Below, piece after piece: positions 1 to 8,546 of a DNA stretch of 64,000 nucleotides. Both the position numbers and the translations under genes were made by a program. Source of the stretch: Dyadobacter psychrophilus (lineage in GTDB: Bacteria; Bacteroidota; Bacteroidia; Cytophagales; Spirosomataceae); NCBI RefSeq assembly GCF_900167945.1, contig NZ_FUZA01000002.1, forward strand, positions 1,364,001-1,428,000, read 5' to 3'. Positions within the stretch are counted from its first letter, which is position 1. Every line of letters begins with the position of its first letter. The notes beneath the pieces were generated by a model. It did no database searches. It had not been told where the DNA came from and worked only from the letters and a program-made list of their open reading frames with translations.

Positions 1-269
1 ATCACCGATTTGATTTCCAGTGGGACGGAGACAGCCACATTGCCAGACAAACAGGTTTGAGAATCAATAAAGCAGTAAGATTTGATTTTGAAAATACAAG
101 TGACGATAACCTGGACAACAATCACGTGGAACTAAAACTTGAAGTAAGCGAGTTAACCCAGACAACCTTCCTGCGCGTTACGGATTACTCTGCAAACCGC
201 GATGAACGTGAGCTTGCTTCATTATGGGATGGGTTCATTGATAATTTAAAAGATATAGTAGGCAGTTGA
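1..269 (+). CDS. START-like domain protein, C-terminal part (5' truncated by window edge)
   Basis: An open frame enters the window (first full codon at nt 3) and stops with TGA at 267-269, giving about 88 residues. The sequence includes HRFDFQWDGDSHIARQTG, then alternating strand-like segments and a C-terminal amphipathic helix (ELASLWDGFIDNLKDIVG). This fits the C-terminal half of the small START-like (SRPBCC-fold) proteins common in Cytophagales, which usually have about 125-130 residues. Such folds bind hydrophobic ligands, but no specific ligand or role can be read here. The stop overlaps the start of the next gene (TGATG), so the two are probably translationally coupled. An internal TTG at 57 is in frame but is not a credible start, because the conserved part of the domain lies upstream of it. 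Confidence 0.7.
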   Translation, partial: HRFDFQWDGDSHIARQTGLRINKAVRFDFENTSDDNLDNNHVELKLEVSELTQTTFLRVTDYSANRDERELASLWDGFIDNLKDIVGS

Positions 270-1768
270 TGAAAAAGCTTGATAAGCTTATATTAATGTC
301 CTTTTGGGGGCCATTTGTAATAACAATGTCCGTCGTGGTCTTTGTCTTCCTGATGCGGATCATGATTTTCTACATTGATGATTTTGTTTCAAAAGACCTC
401 GGAATCACGGATTATGCGCAATTATTCTTCTTTTTCAGCCTCATAACCGTTCCTACCGCGCTTCCCCTTGCCATGCTGCTGTCGTCCCTGATGGCTTTTG
501 GAAACCTTGGCGAATTCTTCGAGCTGACGGCTATCAAAAGTGCCGGAATATCGGTCGTGCGGGCTATGGCGCCACTTTTTATTGTTGCTGTGGCAGTCAG
601 TGTGTTTTCCTTTTATTTCAATGACCGTGTTTCTCCCTGGGCTAACTTAAAGGGTTACAGTCTTTTATACGACATTAAAACGACGAAGGCAACATTAAAG
701 ATTAAGGAAGGGATTTTCTACAATGATCTGCCCGGATTCAGTATTAAAGTGGATAAGAAGGAAGAAAACGGCAAGCTGAAAGGAATGGTGATCTACAAGC
801 ATAGTAACCGATCCTATGAAGTTGGCAACACAGAAATTATCCTCGCAGACTCCGGCCGCATGTATTCGATAAACGATAATCGTTATCTGGTGATCGAACT
901 TTATAATGGCACGCGTTACACGGATGAGGTGAATTCAGGCAGCGCCCGGCCTGCGTATATCTCTTCACCGATAGGCGGGAGCAGCGTACCGAATTACTCC
1001 AATTTCAGCCGAAATTCATTCAAGCATTTCCGCTTAACAGAGAGCCTTTCGTCTTTTGGCATGAAGAGAACAGATGAAGGGCAATTCAAATATCACGAGT
1101 TTATGAAGAATATCAGCGACCTTACTTCAACCGCAGATTCGCTTCGCAGCTCGTATAACGAAACTCGGAAAAACCTGGTGGCAGGAAGCCAGCAATATTA
1201 CTCTTATAATTACCGTGAAGGAACGGACAAAACATTAAAAAAAGGCCCCTGGATTGATTCTTTGCTAGTTAAGCCCGTGTCGGACAGCTTGAAAAAGGAA
1301 ATCCTCATGAATACAAAAAGTGCAGCAAACAGCATGTTGAGCTACACAAAATCACAGAAGGATTACTTGCAGACAAAGTTGAAGGATGCAACGAAGTATG
1401 AATTGGAAAAACACCATAAATACACCAATGCATTGTCGTGCCTGATCATGTTCCTGATCGGTGCGCCGCTGGGTGCAATCATTAAAAAAGGTGGGTTTGG
1501 GGTGCCGGTCCTGGTGTCGATTATTTTCTTTATCCTGCTTTATGTATTGACAAACCAGGGTGATAAATGGGTGAAAGAAGGCATGCTGGTTGTGCCTGTG
1601 GGGGCCTGGATGGCCAATACGGTTTTGTTTTTGACCGGCTTGTATTTCATCGACCGCGCCAGAAGTGACTCGCGGTTATTCGAAAAAGATGTCTACATCA
1701 TGTTGATCAAAAGAATAAAAGAAAAATGGGCAAGTAGATTTGGAAAAAGTCAGCTTATTCAATCATAG
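269..1768 (+). CDS. LptF/LptG (YjgP/YjgQ) family permease
   Basis: Inner-membrane permease of the LptF/LptG family. In Gram-negative bacteria these proteins, with the LptB ATPase, extract lipopolysaccharide from the inner membrane and pass it to the Lpt bridge. The protein has three hydrophobic segments near the N-terminus (about residues 8-33, 50-80 and 100-118), a large periplasmic region of about 270 residues, and a hydrophobic C-terminal block (about 390-465) with the typical LIMFLIGAPLGAIIKKGG stretch. This is the family architecture with a full length of 499 residues. ATG at 269 is chosen because it overlaps the TGA of the upstream gene; the TTG at 266 lies just before it. It cannot be assigned specifically to LptF or LptG. 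Confidence 0.9.
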   Translation: MKKLDKLILMSFWGPFVITMSVVVFVFLMRIMIFYIDDFVSKDLGITDYAQLFFFFSLITVPTALPLAMLLSSLMAFGNLGEFFELTAIKSAGISVVRAMAPLFIVAVAVSVFSFYFNDRVSPWANLKGYSLLYDIKTTKATLKIKEGIFYNDLPGFSIKVDKKEENGKLKGMVIYKHSNRSYEVGNTEIILADSGRMYSINDNRYLVIELYNGTRYTDEVNSGSARPAYISSPIGGSSVPNYSNFSRNSFKHFRLTESLSSFGMKRTDEGQFKYHEFMKNISDLTSTADSLRSSYNETRKNLVAGSQQYYSYNYREGTDKTLKKGPWIDSLLVKPVSDSLKKEILMNTKSAANSMLSYTKSQKDYLQTKLKDATKYELEKHHKYTNALSCLIMFLIGAPLGAIIKKGGFGVPVLVSIIFFILLYVLTNQGDKWVKEGMLVVPVGAWMANTVLFLTGLYFIDRARSDSRLFEKDVYIMLIKRIKEKWASRFGKSQLIQS

Positions 1769-1778
1769 TAAAATTACA

Positions 1779-1810
1779 TTTTTTAATTCGGGTCAAAAAT
1801 CGTAATTTTG
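1779..1810 (+). promoter_or_regulatory. Probable promoter of rpsO
   Basis: TAATTTTG at 1803-1810 matches the Bacteroidota -7 element TAnnTTTG exactly. A T-rich stretch at about 1779-1784 sits where the -33 TTTG would be but is not a clean match. It lies 61 nt upstream of the rpsO start in the gap after the permease gene. Confidence 0.5.
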
Positions 1811-1871
1811 CGACCTTATTTACGGCAGGGTGCTGTAAAAAGTTGAAAATAATTAATCTGTTGTTACAATT

Positions 1872-2147
1872 ATGTATTTAACCGCGGAAAAGAAGACAGA
1901 GATCTTCGAATCAAAGGGTTTCAAGAAAGAGGGCGGAGACACAGGATCTGCTGAATCACAAATTGCTTTATTTACGTACCGTATCAATTATTTGAACGAG
2001 CACTTAAAAACGCACAAAAAGGATAACGATACAAGACTTGGTCTTCTTAAAATGGTAGGAAAGCGCCGTAGATTGTTGGATTATCTGTACAAAAAAGACA
2101 TTAATCGCTACCGTGCGATTATTGCCGAATTGAACATACGTAAGTAA
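1872..2147 (+). CDS. rpsO: 30S ribosomal protein S15
   Basis: Small-subunit ribosomal protein S15, which binds 16S rRNA early in assembly and helps form a bridge to the 50S subunit. The 91-residue length is normal. The central [17 protein letters not shown] and [25 protein letters not shown] segments are the conserved rRNA-binding helices. The gene has its own promoter-like sequence upstream and an intrinsic terminator directly downstream, so it looks monocistronic although pnp follows, as in many bacteria. Confidence 0.98.
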   Translation: MYLTAEKKTEIFESKGFKKEGGDTGSAESQIALFTYRINYLNEHLKTHKKDNDTRLGLLKMVGKRRRLLDYLYKKDINRYRAIIAELNIRK

Positions 2148-2152
2148 TTTGA

Positions 2153-2194
2153 AAATCAGGGAACTTCATCAACATGAAAGTTCCCTGATTTTTT
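2153..2194 (+). terminator. Intrinsic terminator after rpsO
   Basis: Stem AAATCAGGGAACTTCAT paired with ATGAAAGTTCCCTGATTT (one bulged A), followed by a T run. It separates rpsO from pnp. Confidence 0.85.
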
Positions 2195-2257
2195 GCGGAA
2201 TTAACAAACATTTGGAACGTCAGGATGGCGTTTCGCAGCTACAAAAAACATCTTTTT

Positions 2258-4396
2258 ATGCTCTTTAATATAGTTACGAAGACTATACCCTTGCCAGACG
2301 GAAGGGAAATCACCATTGAAACAGGAAAATTAGCAAAGCAAGCCGACGGTTCGGTTGTAGTTCGTTTGGGTAACACCATGTTACTTGCGACAGTTGTAGC
2401 TAATAAAGATATTAAGGAAGGTCTTGACTTCTTGCCGTTATCGGTTGATTATCAAGAAAAATTCGCTTCTGCGGGACGAATTCCGGGCAGCTTCCAACGT
2501 CGCGAAGGCAAGCTTTCGGATCCGGAAGTTTTAACAAGCCGCCTGGTTGACCGCGTTTTGCGCCCGTTATTTCCAGATGATTATCACGCAGAAGTTCAGG
2601 TTAACATTCTGCTGATGTCTGCTGACGCAACCGCGTTACCAGATGCATTGGCAGCATTAGCAGCTTCTGCTGCGCTTGCAGCATCTGATATTCCTTTTGG
2701 CGGACCAGTTTCAGAAGTTCGTGTTGCGAAAATCGATGGACAATATGTCGTTAATCCAGGTTCAGCAGATCTGGAACGTGCTACATTGGAATTGATGGTC
2801 GGTGCGACTTACAATGACATCGCGATGGTGGAAGGTGAAATGAGCGAAGTTTCCGAAGAAGAAGTGGTGGAAGCTTTGAAAGTGGCACACGAAGTCATTA
2901 AGCAACAATGCCTTGCTTTGAAAGAATTTGAAGCGGCAGTTGGCAAAACAGAAAAGAGAGAATATGTAGGCGATGCAGCTGACGAAGCTTTGGAAGCACG
3001 TTTAAGAGCATTTGCTTACGATAAAATATATGCGGTAACCCAATTGGGCTCTACCAACAAAACGGTTAGAAAAGACGGTTTCAAGGCAGTTTGGGAAGAA
3101 TTCGCGGCTTCCATCCCGGAAGATGAAGAAGGCTTTGACAAATCGCTTGCAAAACGTTATTTCAATGACCTCGTTTGGGAAGCATCACGTCGCCTGGTTT
3201 TGGACGAAAGGATCCGTCTGGATGGTCGTAAACTGGACGAAGTTCGTCCTATCGCTTCCGAAGTTGACTTTTTGCCAAATGCACACGGTTCTGCTTTGTT
3301 TACAAGAGGAGAAACGCAGTCTTTGACAACTGTTACGTTGGGTACGAAAAATGATGAGCAGATTGTTGATACGCCGATGAAATACGGTTACAGCAAATTC
3401 ATGCTGCATTATAACTTCCCTGGATTTTCTACGGGTGAAGTAAAGCCAAATCGTGGCCCTGGCCGTCGTGAGGTTGGTCATGGTAACCTGGCTTTGCGTG
3501 CATTGAAAAAAGTATTGCCCGTAGCGGAGGACAACCCATACACAATCCGTATCGTTTCCGACATTCTTGAATCAAACGGTTCGTCATCTATGGCAACTGT
3601 TTGCGCAGGATCTCTTGCATTGATGGATTCAGGTTTGAAGATCAAAGCGCCTGTGTCAGGAATTGCTATGGGCTTGATCTCGGATGAGAAAACGGGCAAA
3701 TATGCAGTTCTTTCTGACATTTTGGGTGATGAAGATCACCTGGGAGATATGGATTTCAAAGTAACAGGAACTGAAAAAGGGATCACGGCATGCCAGATGG
3801 ACATGAAAGTGAATGGTCTTTCTTTTGAAGTGCTCACAGAGGCGCTTATGCAGGCGAAAGCAGGCAGATTGCACATTCTGGGTGAAATGAACAAGACCAT
3901 GACAGAAAGCCGTGCGGATCTTAAACCACACACGCCACGCGCTGTCGTTATCAAGATTGACCGTGAGATGATCGGAGCTGTAATCGGGCCTGGTGGTAAG
4001 GTTGTTCAGGATATTCAGAAAGAATCTGGTGCTACGGTTTCTATCGAAGAAAAAGATGGAGCAGGATTTGTAAGTATATTCTCTGCTGATAAGACTTCGA
4101 TGGATAAAGCTGTTGCCCGTATTAAAGGAATCATCCTGGTGCCGGAAATCGGTGAGGTTTATTCTGGAAAAGTGAAGTCAATTATGCCATTTGGAGCATT
4201 TGTTGAGTTCTTGCCAGGAAAAGACGGCTTGCTTCACATTTCCGAAATCAAGTGGGAACGTCTTGAAAAAATGGACGGCGTGCTTGAAGTAGGAGAGGAA
4301 GTTCAGGTTAAATTGGTTGAGATTGATAAGAAGACCGGTAAATACCGTCTGTCCCGCAAAGTGTTGCTGCCGAAGCCAGAGAACAAAAATGATTAA
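2258..4396 (+). CDS. pnp: Polyribonucleotide nucleotidyltransferase (PNPase)
   Basis: Phosphorolytic 3'-5' exoribonuclease of mRNA turnover. Two RNase PH-like domains are visible, the first starting near [20 protein letters not shown] and the second around [21 protein letters not shown] domain follows ([16 protein letters not shown], with the GxxG loop) and then a C-terminal S1 domain ([18 protein letters not shown]). The length of 712 residues is normal. The start at 2258 (MLFNIVTK) is preferred because family members begin just before NIVTK; an in-frame ATG at 2225 would add 11 residues with no resemblance to the family. It lies downstream of the rpsO terminator. Confidence 0.96.
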   Translation: MLFNIVTKTIPLPDGREITIETGKLAKQADGSVVVRLGNTMLLATVVANKDIKEGLDFLPLSVDYQEKFASAGRIPGSFQRREGKLSDPEVLTSRLVDRVLRPLFPDDYHAEVQVNILLMSADATALPDALAALAASAALAASDIPFGGPVSEVRVAKIDGQYVVNPGSADLERATLELMVGATYNDIAMVEGEMSEVSEEEVVEALKVAHEVIKQQCLALKEFEAAVGKTEKREYVGDAADEALEARLRAFAYDKIYAVTQLGSTNKTVRKDGFKAVWEEFAASIPEDEEGFDKSLAKRYFNDLVWEASRRLVLDERIRLDGRKLDEVRPIASEVDFLPNAHGSALFTRGETQSLTTVTLGTKNDEQIVDTPMKYGYSKFMLHYNFPGFSTGEVKPNRGPGRREVGHGNLALRALKKVLPVAEDNPYTIRIVSDILESNGSSSMATVCAGSLALMDSGLKIKAPVSGIAMGLISDEKTGKYAVLSDILGDEDHLGDMDFKVTGTEKGITACQMDMKVNGLSFEVLTEALMQAKAGRLHILGEMNKTMTESRADLKPHTPRAVVIKIDREMIGAVIGPGGKVVQDIQKESGATVSIEEKDGAGFVSIFSADKTSMDKAVARIKGIILVPEIGEVYSGKVKSIMPFGAFVEFLPGKDGLLHISEIKWERLEKMDGVLEVGEEVQVKLVEIDKKTGKYRLSRKVLLPKPENKND

Positions 4397-4460
4397 AATA
4401 GTGTTTTTGGTAACAGGGGCAATATTTAATGTCGTTATATATAAAATTAATAAAAGATAG

Positions 4461-5324
4461 ATGAGACAGCTAAAGATCAGTAAGCAAATTACCAACCGTG
4501 AGAGTCAGTCGTTAGACAAGTATTTGCAAGAAATCGGGAAGGTGGATTTGTTGACGCCGGACGAGGAAGTGACGTTAGCTCAAAAAATAAGGGATGGTGA
4601 CCAGCTTGCTTTGGAAAGACTTACCAAGGCGAATCTTCGCTTTGTTGTGTCTGTGGCGAAGCAATACCAAAATCAGGGCTTATCGTTGGGCGACTTGATC
4701 AATGAAGGTAACTTGGGTTTGATTAAAGCTGCTCAGCGTTTTGATGAAACAAGAGGTTTTAAATTCATTTCCTACGCAGTTTGGTGGATTCGTCAGTCTA
4801 TTCTGCAAGCACTTGCAGAGCAGTCGAGGATTGTACGTTTACCCCTCAACCGTGTAGGTTCTTTAAATAAAATATCAAAGACTTTTTCAGAACTAGAGCA
4901 GCGTTTCGAGCGTGAGCCATCACCAGAAGAATTGGCAGAAGTGCTTGAAATTTCTTCTTCCGAAGTTGTTGACACCATGAAAATCTCCGGCCGCCATGTT
5001 TCTATGGATGCGCCATTTGTTCAAGGTGAGGAAAACAGCCTTTTGGACGTATTGGAGAACGATTTGGAAGACAAGCCTGATTCCGGTTTGGTGAATGAAT
5101 CGTTGCGTAAAGAAGTTCAGCGTGCGCTGTGCACATTGACACAGCGTGAAGCAGATGTTATCGCATTGTATTTTGGCCTGAATGGCGAGCATGCGATGAC
5201 ACTGGAAGAGATCGGAGAGAAGTTTAACCTGACTCGTGAACGCGTTCGTCAGATCAAGGAAAAAGCGATCAGAAGACTTCGTCACGTATCAAGAAGCAAA
5301 GCGTTGAAAACTTATTTGGGGTAA
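4461..5324 (+). CDS. rpoD: RNA polymerase primary sigma factor (sigma-70, RpoD/SigA)
   Basis: Primary sigma factor of 287 residues. Region 1.2 is at the N-terminus. Region 2 contains [20 protein letters not shown] and the -10-reading helix [17 protein letters not shown]. Region 3 is in the middle, and region 4 ends in the -35-reading helix-turn-helix [20 protein letters not shown]. Region 1.1 and the large non-conserved insert of proteobacterial RpoD are absent, which is normal for Bacteroidota. It is the factor expected to read the TTTG/TAnnTTTG promoters noted elsewhere in this window. It lies 64 nt after pnp with no clear terminator between them, so co-transcription is possible. Confidence 0.96.
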   Translation: MRQLKISKQITNRESQSLDKYLQEIGKVDLLTPDEEVTLAQKIRDGDQLALERLTKANLRFVVSVAKQYQNQGLSLGDLINEGNLGLIKAAQRFDETRGFKFISYAVWWIRQSILQALAEQSRIVRLPLNRVGSLNKISKTFSELEQRFEREPSPEELAEVLEISSSEVVDTMKISGRHVSMDAPFVQGEENSLLDVLENDLEDKPDSGLVNESLRKEVQRALCTLTQREADVIALYFGLNGEHAMTLEEIGEKFNLTRERVRQIKEKAIRRLRHVSRSKALKTYLG

Positions 5325-5374
5325 TTTCAGCAGTGTATGTTGCAGTTAACCAGCAATTTGATTCAGAATTAATT

Positions 5375-5401
5375 AAATAGCCTCTTCATTGAGGCTATTT
5401 T
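5375..5401 (+). terminator. Intrinsic terminator after rpoD
   Basis: Perfect 10-bp stem AAATAGCCTC / GAGGCTATTT with a 6-nt loop, ending in a short T run. Its last base lies only 9 nt before the menD start codon. Confidence 0.75.
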
Positions 5402-5410
5402 CATTTACAT

Positions 5411-7126
5411 ATGGCCATTTTACAACCTTTGGTAGATCTTGCCGCCATTTGCTATGCGCAGGGCGTGAGACATGTTGTAGTTTCTCCGGGCTCGCGCAGT
5501 GCTGCGCTTACCCTGGCTTTCACACGCTATGGGCGGTTCACGATACATGTGTGTATGGATGAGCGCTCGGCGGGCTTCATAGGGCTCGGAATAGCGCAGC
5601 AAACGGGCGTTCCCGTGGTATTGATCTGTACGTCCGGAAGTGCAGTATATAACTTTGCTCCGGCGGTTGCTGAGGCGTTTTTTCAGCAAATCCCGCTGGT
5701 CGTTATTTCCGCTGACCGGCCGAAGGAATGGCTGCATCAGTATGATGGGCAAACCATCTATCAATCTGAAATTTTTGGTAAGCACATCAAGCGATCATTC
5801 GAGTTTTCTGCCGATTACAGTCATGCGGACGTAAAATGGGCGATCAATAGAATATCAAATGAAGCGGTAATGCTTGCTGCAATAGTTCCAATGGGGCCCG
5901 TGCACATCAATGTTCCGATCAGAGAGCCATTTTATCCCGCAGCAGGGGATGAGATGATCCCTTCTGCTAACCTCAAAATTATAGCGCGTCAGCCGGCTGA
6001 GAAAGTCCTTTCGCCCGATGTTTGGAAAGCACTCCTGGATGAGTTTGAAGAATATCCCAGAATATTAATCGCGGCGGGCCAGAATATACCAGATCATGAG
6101 CTCAGCGAGGTGCTGAACAAGATTTCGGAAGAGTGGGATATCCCTGTACTGGCAGACAGCATTGCCAATGTTTCAGGACTTAGGATTATACGAAATCATG
6201 ACCTGTTTTTGGGCGGCAAAAATGCCGAAGAATTGGTTCCGGATCTGTTGATCACATTCGGGTTATCATTTATTTCAAAAGATTTTAAGCTTTTTGTAAG
6301 AAAAAACCGGCCAAGGGCGCACTGGCACATTAGTGAAGATGAATTTTTGGCTGATCCAACTCAATCGTTGACAAGGACAATCCCGGTTTCTCCTAATTAT
6401 TTCTTCAAAAACCTGTTTGAAAAGATTGATTATCAATTGTTTGTACAAAATTCTGACCCGGAAACGGACTCTTCGTTTCTTACGGGATGGTCTGTTCAAA
6501 ACTGGAATTCTGAACAGATCCGAGGCGAATATGTTGGAAATCTATCTAAGTTATCGGATTTAACATCGTTAAATTTGTTGTTTAAGTGTATAGATAGGGT
6601 TTTCCAGTTACATGTAGCAAACAGCATGTCTATCCGATATGTCAACTTACTTAACTTGGAAAGCAACATTAGGAGCGTGTTTTGCAATAGAGGAACAAGC
6701 GGGATCGACGGCTGTGTAAGCACCGCGATAGGCGCTGCTTTGGTGAACGAGGAAGAGACGCTGCTGATCGTTGGAGATGTTGCGTTTATGTATGATCGAA
6801 ATGGCTTGCTCCTGAATGCACTTCCGCAAAATCTGAAAATCGTGGTCATTAACAATGCCGGCGGAAATATTTTCCGGATGATCGACGGACCATCCGGGTT
6901 GCCGGAGATCGAAACATACTTTGAAACAAGACATTCGTTTTCTGCAAAACGAACCTGTGAGGATTCGAACATTGCTTATTTTAGTTGCAGAGAACCCGAG
7001 TCACTAGAAATATCCATCAAAGCCTTTCTTGAAACCAGGGGCATCAGTTTACTTGAAATTTTTACAGATCCTTACGAAAACGAAAGGGTCTGGAAGGATT
7101 TGAGGAAGTTAGGCCGCGAGCAATGA
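5411..7126 (+). CDS. menD: 2-succinyl-5-enolpyruvyl-6-hydroxy-3-cyclohexene-1-carboxylate synthase
   Basis: ThDP-dependent enzyme of menaquinone synthesis. It joins 2-oxoglutarate to isochorismate with loss of CO2. The N-terminal VVSPGSRSAALTLAF motif and the DERSAGF segment (Glu51, the expected cofactor-activating residue) are typical of MenD. The C-terminal ThDP/Mg motif starts at VGDVAFMYDRNG and ends at NNAGGNIF. The length of 571 is normal, and the start is the only one that keeps the family N-terminus. Menaquinone would serve respiration in this organism. The terminator hairpin immediately upstream leaves almost no room for a separate promoter. Expression may come by read-through from rpoD or from a promoter overlapping the hairpin. 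Confidence 0.95.
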   Translation: MAILQPLVDLAAICYAQGVRHVVVSPGSRSAALTLAFTRYGRFTIHVCMDERSAGFIGLGIAQQTGVPVVLICTSGSAVYNFAPAVAEAFFQQIPLVVISADRPKEWLHQYDGQTIYQSEIFGKHIKRSFEFSADYSHADVKWAINRISNEAVMLAAIVPMGPVHINVPIREPFYPAAGDEMIPSANLKIIARQPAEKVLSPDVWKALLDEFEEYPRILIAAGQNIPDHELSEVLNKISEEWDIPVLADSIANVSGLRIIRNHDLFLGGKNAEELVPDLLITFGLSFISKDFKLFVRKNRPRAHWHISEDEFLADPTQSLTRTIPVSPNYFFKNLFEKIDYQLFVQNSDPETDSSFLTGWSVQNWNSEQIRGEYVGNLSKLSDLTSLNLLFKCIDRVFQLHVANSMSIRYVNLLNLESNIRSVFCNRGTSGIDGCVSTAIGAALVNEEETLLIVGDVAFMYDRNGLLLNALPQNLKIVVINNAGGNIFRMIDGPSGLPEIETYFETRHSFSAKRTCEDSNIAYFSCREPESLEISIKAFLETRGISLLEIFTDPYENERVWKDLRKLGREQ

Positions 7127-8161
7127 TTAAAGGCAACGTTTGGCTGATTCAGCAATCGAGATTGAGTCCTTCAGAACAATGCCTTGCTGCCAGATTTTGC
7201 AGGCTTCCGCGGTGTTTTTTTGTTGAAAATAAGCCTGCCCGGCCAAGCCGTAAAGCATTTCTACGGGCTCTGCAATGTCAATTGCTTTTTTATAGGCTTC
7301 GATTGCCTTCTCAGTTTGTCCGACTATCTGGAAATAAACCCCGAGATTCCTAAACGCATATCCGTTCTTAGGCAATTTTTCCAGGGATTTTTCGATCAAA
7401 TCTTTTGCCTGCTCTGGAGCGCCGGTTTGTAAAAGCACATAACCTTTATTGTTGAGCGAATAAGGATCGTCCGGAGTTACTGACAGCACTTGGTCAAAAT
7501 AGGAGAGTGCCGACTTCCAGTTCTGTTCTTTTGTCGCAATTAGTCCCAGATTGTTGAGCGCTTGTGGCTGCGCGGGATTTAATGCTAGCGCATTCTCGAA
7601 ATCTTCTTTTGCAGATTTCAGGTTTTTCAATCCGTAGTATATAGCACCCCGGTTCACATAAGCTTCGACATTTAATTTTTGTAGTTGAATGGAACGGTCA
7701 TAGTCTGCCAGTGCTAGTGAAGCATTGCCTTCGGCGCCCAGGAGATTCCCGCGAACCAGAAAAAATCGGGAAGAGTCCCTGTAATCTTTTTCAATCTGCT
7801 GTAAGTCTTGCTTCGCCTCGCGCAATCTCCCTAAATCAAGTCCTGATTCTGCCCTAACGAGATTTGCCTGTGTGAGCGTAGGGTCAATTTTGATTGCTTC
7901 TGTTAAAATCTCGTACGCATCATTTGGCTTTCCCATTTTCAATAAAGTTATCCCTTTATTGAGGTAGGCGTCTGAAAAATCTGCATTTTTGGCAATTGCT
8001 TCGTCATACAAGCGTAGAGCCTCGGCATAGTTCTTTTGATTCAGTGCCTGGTTGCCCTTTAAGAAAAAATCAGCGGCATCTTTCTTGTCCTGACTGGAAC
8101 ATGAAGTAATAATTAGCACTAAAAATATTAGTATTTTATTTAGTTTAATACTGATTACCAT
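7127..8161 (-). CDS. TPR-repeat lipoprotein
   Basis: A 344-residue protein with a signal peptide ending in the lipobox-like ITSC (Cys about residue 21), followed by at least seven tetratricopeptide repeats such as FFLKGNQALNQKNYAEALRLYDEAI, AYLNKGITLLKMGKPNDAYEIL and SLNNKGYVLLQTGAPEQAKDLI. It is probably a membrane-anchored periplasmic scaffold for protein interactions; the partner is unknown. It converges with menD with no gap (stop codons at 7124-7126 and 7127-7129). At its 5' end it is divergent from the small gene at 8185, with only 23 nt between the two starts. Confidence 0.8.
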   Translation of the reverse strand: MVISIKLNKILIFLVLIITSCSSQDKKDAADFFLKGNQALNQKNYAEALRLYDEAIAKNADFSDAYLNKGITLLKMGKPNDAYEILTEAIKIDPTLTQANLVRAESGLDLGRLREAKQDLQQIEKDYRDSSRFFLVRGNLLGAEGNASLALADYDRSIQLQKLNVEAYVNRGAIYYGLKNLKSAKEDFENALALNPAQPQALNNLGLIATKEQNWKSALSYFDQVLSVTPDDPYSLNNKGYVLLQTGAPEQAKDLIEKSLEKLPKNGYAFRNLGVYFQIVGQTEKAIEAYKKAIDIAEPVEMLYGLAGQAYFQQKNTAEACKIWQQGIVLKDSISIAESAKRCL

Positions 8162-8184
8162 AGAGTTGCAATAATTTAATTACA

Positions 8185-8436
8185 ATGAGATATATTAAGG
8201 ATATACCCAACGACAAATTTAAGATCGGCCTTTATCAGTGGAACAATAAATACATTGTCAAGATTGAATCGGGCATGTATGAGCAAACTTACAAAATCGA
8301 TGACTATGAAGTTGAAAGTGCAGCAGAAATCGAGCGCTGTATGGACAAACTGTTCATTGCCGCAATAACTTCCCGTTTTGATGCAATGCATGGTGACTTT
8401 TCGGAGTCTTTAACGCGAAATGAAGTGATCTTCTAG
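8185..8436 (+). CDS. Small protein of unknown function (83 residues)
   Basis: I do not recognise a named family. The protein is soluble, with no signal peptide. It has a strand-rich N-terminal half (FKIGLYQWNNKYIVKIESGMYEQTYKI) and a helical C-terminal half (AAEIERCMDKLFIAAITSRFDAMHGDF). The reading frame is a credible coding frame: it has an ATG start, normal composition and no competing ORF of similar quality on the other strand. Its promoter must overlap the 5' end of the divergent TPR lipoprotein gene, since only 23 nt separate the starts. Confidence 0.6.
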   Translation: MRYIKDIPNDKFKIGLYQWNNKYIVKIESGMYEQTYKIDDYEVESAAEIERCMDKLFIAAITSRFDAMHGDFSESLTRNEVIF

Positions 8437-8546
8437 GATTATAAATAATGCGTTTGCTTTCAACGTATACGGTTTTAGTACACTTTTCGTTAGATAGCAA
8501 ACAATTTTAAGAGGTAAGAGCGCACCAAAATACTCTTTAAAAGGAT

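Noticed and set aside
3123..3954. Overlapping reverse and forward ORFs of 60-100 codons within pnp
   Set aside because: Shadows of a conserved, fully explained gene; they resemble no family and have no start context.
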